Positions 43,398 to 46,666 of a stretch of 46,666 nucleotides of DNA are shown piece by piece. The notes beneath the pieces are model-generated. The model did not search any database. It was not told the DNA's origin and saw nothing but the letters and a program-made list of their open reading frames with translations. Made by a program: the position numbers and the translations under genes. Numbering within the stretch: the stretch's first letter is position 1; the number at the start of each line of letters is the position of its first letter. This DNA is from Microbacteriaceae bacterium PS02332 (lineage in GTDB: Bacteria; Actinomycetota; Actinomycetes; Actinomycetales; Microbacteriaceae), in NCBI GenBank assembly GCA_029959645.1, contig JASCOJ010000007.1, positions 1 through 46,666 of the forward strand, in the 5' to 3' direction.

Positions 43398-44738
43398 TCA
43401 CGCCTCCAGGTCGGCCACGGAGGCCCGCTGCACCCGCTCCGGCAGCCCGCGCAGGGCCGCGTGCCAGCTCCAGGCCGCACCGAGGAAGACCGCGGTCGTG
43501 ATCGCCCACAGCAGCCACGGCACGGGGGAGTCGAGCAGCCCGAGCGTGAGCGGGAACAGCGCCATGCCCACCGAGCTCGCCGTCTGGAACACCCCGATCG
43601 CCCGACCGCGGATCCGCGGGTGCGGGGCCTCGGCCAGCACGGCGTTCATCGCCGGCATCGTGACCATGTCGGCGAACGCCATCGCGACCGCGGAGAGCAC
43701 CACGTACGTCCACGCAGCCGTCCCACCGAGGGCGGGCAGGACCACGAGCGGCAGCACGGTGAGCCCGGTCAGGGTGGCGCCGGCCGCGATGAGGGTGCCG
43801 CGTCGGCGACCGGCGACGGCACGGGTGACCGTCGTCTGCAGTGCGGCGCACAGGGCGGTCGTCACCGCGAACTGCACCGGGGCGACCGCCGGCGGCAGGT
43901 GCCACTGCTGCACGAAGAGGACGCTGAGCGCCACGTTCGGCAGGACCATCGCCGGGCCGATGAGGAACTGGCCGAGCGTGATGAGGCGCATCGAGCGGTC
44001 GGCGGCGAACGCGCGGAGGGCGGCGCGGGCGTCCGCGCGGTCGTGGCGGTCGGTCGCGTCCCGGCCGGTCGTCGCGTCCAGCGGGCCGGTCGCGACCAGC
44101 GCGTCGGTCGCGTCCGGCGCCCGCCGGGCGGGGGGCGCGGCGCGCCCGCCCGGGGCCTGGGTGGCGCAGACGCCGGCCGCCCCCCCGCTCGTGACGACGT
44201 TGGCGAGGACCAGCCAGCGCAGCCCGTCCTGGCCCTGGGCGAGCGTGACCGCCGCGACGACCGCGCCGGCACCGAGCGCGGCGGCCTTCGTCGCCTCGAG
44301 GAACGCGAACCACCGCTCGAACGGGCGGCCGTCGGCCAGGTCGTGGACGTAGGCGGTCCACGCCGTCCAGTAGAGCCGTTCGGACGCGTTCGCGAGGAAC
44401 ACCGCGGCGAACACGGTCACCGGGTCGTGCGCCACGAGGTACAGCGCGAAGCCGGCGGCGGACATGAGGTTGTTCGTGATCATCGACGTCTTCGCGCCGA
44501 ACCGGTCGGTGAGCACACCGCCGAGCAGGCCGATCGGCAGGGCGACGAGCGACGCCGCCGTCGACAGCGCGCCGATCACGGCGAGGGGGACGTCGGTGGT
44601 GAGGGTGAAGTAGACGATCGTCAGGGGCAGTGTGAGCCCGGCGCCGATCGTGTCGACGAGGACGGCGAACGTGACCGAGCGGTGTTCGCCGAGGGTGGTG
44701 AGCGAGGCCCGGAGTCGGGCAGGGGCAGAGAAGAGCAC
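43398..44738 (-). CDS. MFS transporter (probable drug/multidrug efflux type)
   Basis: 446 aa, twelve predicted transmembrane helices in two bundles. The helix 2-3 loop is GGVLTDRFGAK, the MFS motif A (GxxxDRxGR-like), and a long Ala/Asp/Thr-rich cytoplasmic loop (about 195-240, with DATDALVATGPLDATTGRDATD) links the halves. Likely a proton-driven exporter; substrate not predictable. The start is GTG 44738 with only a weak GGGA upstream. Its leader carries a five-codon ORF and two hairpins (44790-44861) that look like an attenuator. The BLUF-TetR regulator lies about 720 bases upstream on the same strand and is its likely regulator by position. Confidence 0.85.
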   Translation of the reverse strand: MLFSAPARLRASLTTLGEHRSVTFAVLVDTIGAGLTLPLTIVYFTLTTDVPLAVIGALSTAASLVALPIGLLGGVLTDRFGAKTSMITNNLMSAAGFALYLVAHDPVTVFAAVFLANASERLYWTAWTAYVHDLADGRPFERWFAFLEATKAAALGAGAVVAAVTLAQGQDGLRWLVLANVVTSGGAAGVCATQAPGGRAAPPARRAPDATDALVATGPLDATTGRDATDRHDRADARAALRAFAADRSMRLITLGQFLIGPAMVLPNVALSVLFVQQWHLPPAVAPVQFAVTTALCAALQTTVTRAVAGRRRGTLIAAGATLTGLTVLPLVVLPALGGTAAWTYVVLSAVAMAFADMVTMPAMNAVLAEAPHPRIRGRAIGVFQTASSVGMALFPLTLGLLDSPVPWLLWAITTAVFLGAAWSWHAALRGLPERVQRASVADLEA

Positions 44739-44789
44739 TGAGGCATCCCGGGAGTCAGCGCGCGGGGGAGACCGCGCAGGCCAGCAGGA

Positions 44790-44843
44790 ACACCCGAGCG
44801 TCGGTGCTCGGGTGTCGGGAGGTGTCGACGCTCGTGCGTCGAC
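44790..44843 (-). promoter_or_regulatory. Putative transcription attenuator of the MFS gene
   Basis: On the minus strand, hairpin 1:2 pairs GTCGACGC with GCGTCGAC (44836-44843 with 44824-44831, loop ACGA). Hairpin 3:4 pairs ACACCCGAGC with GCTCGGGTGT (44806-44815 with 44790-44799, 6-nt loop). Segment 2 can instead pair 9 bases (CGAGCGTCG, 44826-44834) with CGACGCTCG (44795-44803), which breaks both hairpins. Segment 1 starts right after the stop of the MQTIH leader ORF. A ribosome held there would block 1:2 and free segment 2 to disrupt 3:4. No T run follows 3:4, so whether it terminates or masks translation is unclear. Confidence 0.5.
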
Positions 44844-44861
44844 TCAGTGGATCGTCTGCAT
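44844..44861 (-). CDS. Five-codon leader peptide MQTIH upstream of the MFS gene
   Basis: ATG CAG ACG ATC CAC TGA on the minus strand, with GGAAG just upstream (spacing only 2 bases, so initiation is uncertain). Its stop codon directly abuts the left arm of the first attenuator hairpin. A -10 box (TAGCGT, 44908-44913) lies about 47 nt upstream of the ATG. Such minimal ORFs often act as ribosome-stalling sensors of antibiotics ahead of resistance genes. Confidence 0.45.
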   Translation of the reverse strand: MQTIH

Positions 44862-44907
44862 GACTTCCGGGGGTGCGGGGACGGCCACGTGTCCGTGACC
44901 GAGGGGC

Positions 44908-44913
44908 ACGCTA
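44908..44913 (-). promoter_or_regulatory. Putative -10 box of the MFS leader transcript
   Basis: TAGCGT on the minus strand. Transcription starting 6-7 nt later would leave about 40 nt before the MQTIH ORF. No convincing -35 is visible. Confidence 0.35.
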
Positions 44914-45057
44914 CCGGTTCGCGGGCGCGAGCGACACCCCCGGTGCGGAACACCGCACGGTCCTGCGCGTCGGTGCGTGTCCCGACGGGTTTGTCGGTGG
45001 TCTCCGCCATGCTCGGCAGGCAACGTGTTCCTGTTCGGGTCAGGCGCATCGAGCTCT

Positions 45058-45089
45058 GGCGCTGGTGTCCGAGGGTGGACACCAGCGCC
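45058..45089. terminator. Perfect 13-bp hairpin, terminator-like
   Basis: GGCGCTGGTGTCC (45058-45070) and GGACACCAGCGCC (45077-45089) with a 6-nt loop. On the minus strand it would stop read-through from the BLUF-TetR gene before the MFS promoter. Confidence 0.6.
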
Positions 45090-45202
45090 TCCTTCGTGTC
45101 GTCACCGCGGAGCGCCGGTCGGCGACGCCGATGGCGGTGGCCCTCGCCGGGCTGCGGACCGCGTCGCACGGCGGAGCCCGCAACCGCGGGACGATGTCGA
45201 CC

Positions 45203-45320
45203 GTCCGACCACCACCCGAGGTGGTCGGACAGTCGGCGTCGGCCACCTGGCCACCACCCGAAGGTGGCCTGGTGACCGACGTCGGACGCTCGGCCCCCAC
45301 CCGAGGGGACCGGTCGTCCA
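45203..45320. repeat. Array of three hairpins sharing the loop ACCCGA
   Basis: Loops ACCCGA at 45214-45219, 45256-45261 and 45299-45304, spaced 42 and 43 bases. Stems: 11 bp perfect (GTCCGACCACC), 7 bp (GGCCACC, one extra loop base) and about 7 bp GC-rich with a mismatch or wobble (GGCCCCC side). The stem sequences differ yet pairing is kept. Confidence 0.65.
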
Positions 45321-45458
45321 GCTCGGCGACTCCTGTCAGCCGGCCGGGCACGCGTGCGTCAGTGGCACGCAACGACGAGTCAACCGGCGCCCCGGGAGGC
45401 GCGACAGTCCACGTTCACGGGGAGAACGGTCGTTCTTCCCATGGTCGTCGTCCGGCGC

Positions 45459-46517
45459 TCAGGCCTCGGTCGTGACCGTCGCCGCGGACTCCCACCACGA
45501 GGGCGCCTCGTACTGTTCCGACCAGCCGCGCCGCATACGGGCGGCGGCACGGTCGAACGCGTCGGTGGCGTCCATCTCCGGCACGAGCAGGGACTGCATG
45601 CGCAGGCCGTCGTAGAGCGCGAGCAGTTGCTGCGCGCCACGCTCCGGGTCCATCGTCGCCGGCTCGCGGCCGTCGCGGACGTCCGCCTCGAGTCCGGTCT
45701 GGATCGTCTGGCGGAACTGCCGGTAGGCGGAGCGGTAGTAGTCGACGCCGTCGAGCTCCGGGTCCGTGGCCGCGCCGAGGCTCGAGGCGAGCAGTCGCAT
45801 CAGCGCCGGCTCCTCGACGTGGGCGGCGATGAGGGCGTGCAGGTACGCGACGACGCCGCGCTCGGCCGCCATCGGGGCGAGCGGCGCCGCCACCGCGCGG
45901 GTCCAGCGCTCGATCGTCGCGGCGAGCAGCGCGTGCCGCGACGGGAACACGGCCTGCACCGCCTCGGAGGACATGGCGCACTGCTCGGCGACCGCGTCGG
46001 CCGAGAACGCGGCGAGACCGTCGCGGCGGAGGACCGTGATCGCGCCGTTCACCACGCGGGTCCGCGGGTCCTCGTCGTCGTCCGCGTGCTGGTTCGTCAG
46101 CGGCGCGAGCGGGTGCTTGCGGAACCACTCGAGCAGCGCCCGCGCACGGGAGGCCCCGAACGACGGGTCCGTGGGGCGCGCCGGGTCGAACAGGTCCACG
46201 AAGCCGGGGACCTCCTTGGCGAGCGGGTCGAGCGGCTGGAACGCCATCGACCAGTCGGGGAAGGCCCGCTCCTGCACGGCGTCGTCGCACAGCAGCTGCA
46301 CGTTCGTGTGCCGCGGGTCGAGGCGCACCTGCTCGAAGCGCTCGTGCACGACGTCGTCCTCGCCCTCGAGGATCCCGATGCAGTTGCTGTCCCGGTGCGC
46401 GAGCATCCCGGTGACGCCGAGGCGCGTGTTCTTCTCCCGGCCGACGGTGAGGATCTGCGCGAGCTCCGAGTCCGTGATCGGTCGCGTCTGGGTGCTCGTG
46501 TAGACGAGTGATCGCAT
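45459..46517 (-). CDS. BLUF-domain/TetR-type fusion regulator
   Basis: 352 aa from ATG 46517, where the BLUF fold begins. Residues 1-95 align without gaps to BLUF domains: Tyr6 (VYTS), Asn30 (REKN), then GMLAHRDSNCIGILEG, RLDPRHTNV, and W89/M91 (FPDWSM). The position equal to AppA Gln63, essential for the BLUF photocycle, is Gly48. A linker (about 96-150) leads to a TetR N-terminal helix-turn-helix (about 152-198, VVNGAITVLRRDGLAAFSADAVAEQC... VFPSRHALLAATIERW) and a helical ligand/dimer domain. It is probably a flavin- or otherwise-modulated DNA-binding protein controlling the MFS gene and itself. Whether it still senses light is open. Confidence 0.85.
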   Translation of the reverse strand: MRSLVYTSTQTRPITDSELAQILTVGREKNTRLGVTGMLAHRDSNCIGILEGEDDVVHERFEQVRLDPRHTNVQLLCDDAVQERAFPDWSMAFQPLDPLAKEVPGFVDLFDPARPTDPSFGASRARALLEWFRKHPLAPLTNQHADDDEDPRTRVVNGAITVLRRDGLAAFSADAVAEQCAMSSEAVQAVFPSRHALLAATIERWTRAVAAPLAPMAAERGVVAYLHALIAAHVEEPALMRLLASSLGAATDPELDGVDYYRSAYRQFRQTIQTGLEADVRDGREPATMDPERGAQQLLALYDGLRMQSLLVPEMDATDAFDRAAARMRRGWSEQYEAPSWWESAATVTTEA

Positions 46518-46611
46518 GGTCCTGGTCTCCCTGCTCGCGGTGGTCGCGGATCGAGTGAACCGCGACTGCGCGTCGACCACAACCCCTCGTTCGTGCGCCG
46601 CGCGGGGGTAC

Positions 46612-46666
46612 GAGGAGGGGGGGGGGGGCCCCCCCCCCCCCGGGGGCCCCGCGGGGGCGCCGCCCC
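46612..46666. other. G/C homopolymer tail, probable artefact
   Basis: From about 46616 the sequence becomes long runs of G then C then G, unlike anything else in the window. This looks like a contig-end or base-calling artefact and not biology. Confidence 0.6.

Larger units (their letters stand above)
44914..45458. other. Gene-free region rich in hairpins between MFS and BLUF-TetR genes
   Basis: With the MFS leader this is a roughly 720-base gap. It contains a 13-bp hairpin (45058-45089), three regularly spaced hairpins (45203-45320), the palindrome CCGACGTCGG (45276-45285) and AGAACG/CGTTCT (45423-45436). Frames crossing it have no consistent coding character. Confidence 0.55.

Noticed and set aside
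45203-45320. CRISPR-like array
   Set aside because: The repeated element is a hairpin with only the loop conserved; the stems differ, there are only three units, and no cas gene is present.
44873-45475. 200-codon plus-strand frame across the hairpin region upstream of the MFS gene
   Set aside because: It runs over the terminator-like hairpin and the hairpin array, starts without a ribosome site and shows no domain or helix pattern.

Overview
The window comes from a very GC-rich actinobacterium. The gene content points to Microbacteriaceae, probably Curtobacterium-like: LAxTG sorting signals of the class E sortase type, a choice-of-anchor G surface protein, a VanZ protein, a CPBP protease, and many genes whose start codon lies 6-7 nt after a TANNNT -10 box (leaderless transcripts). 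The genus is an inference from style, not a search result. No rRNA, tRNA, CRISPR array, insertion sequence or integrase was recognised.

Layout. 1-4.6 kb: an imperfect inverted repeat, a DUF4232 lipoprotein, a response regulator/histidine kinase pair, and a membrane SpoIIE-type phosphatase. 4.6-11.8 kb: a secreted, sortase-anchored GH31 glycosidase with two carbohydrate-binding modules, and a translationally coupled AAA+ ATPase/TPR membrane protein pair. 11.9-15.8 kb: small housekeeping and accessory genes (WYL regulator, VOC protein, VanZ, cold-shock-like protein, small membrane proteins, CPBP protease), several apparently leaderless. 16.0-28.4 kb: one tightly overlapping exopolysaccharide operon of 11 genes: Wzz/BY-kinase, Asp-box membrane protein, polyprenyl glycosylphosphotransferase, five glycosyltransferases, Wzy-like polymerase, Wzx-like flippase and a hexapeptide acetyltransferase. 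Its core is visibly richer in A/T than the flanks. 28.3-32.9 kb: two membrane acyltransferases and a DUF4012 protein, plausibly modifying or exporting the same polymer.

33.3-43.3 kb is a second surface block: a small LAFTG-anchored protein, a P-loop GTPase-like protein coupled to a 114-aa unknown, and a 2532-aa wall-anchored protein with 20 tandem Ig-like repeats, a collagen-like spacer and LAVTG. 43.4-46.5 kb holds an MFS transporter whose leader looks like a ribosome-mediated attenuator (five-codon ORF MQTIH followed by mutually exclusive hairpins), preceded by a gene fusing a BLUF domain to a TetR-type regulator. That BLUF domain has Gly in place of the photochemically essential Gln. The last ~50 bases are G/C homopolymers that look like a contig-end artefact.

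The strongest candidates for something undescribed are the BLUF-TetR fusion, the MFS attenuator with the hairpin array beside it, the GTPase/114-aa pair and the AAA+/TPR membrane module.
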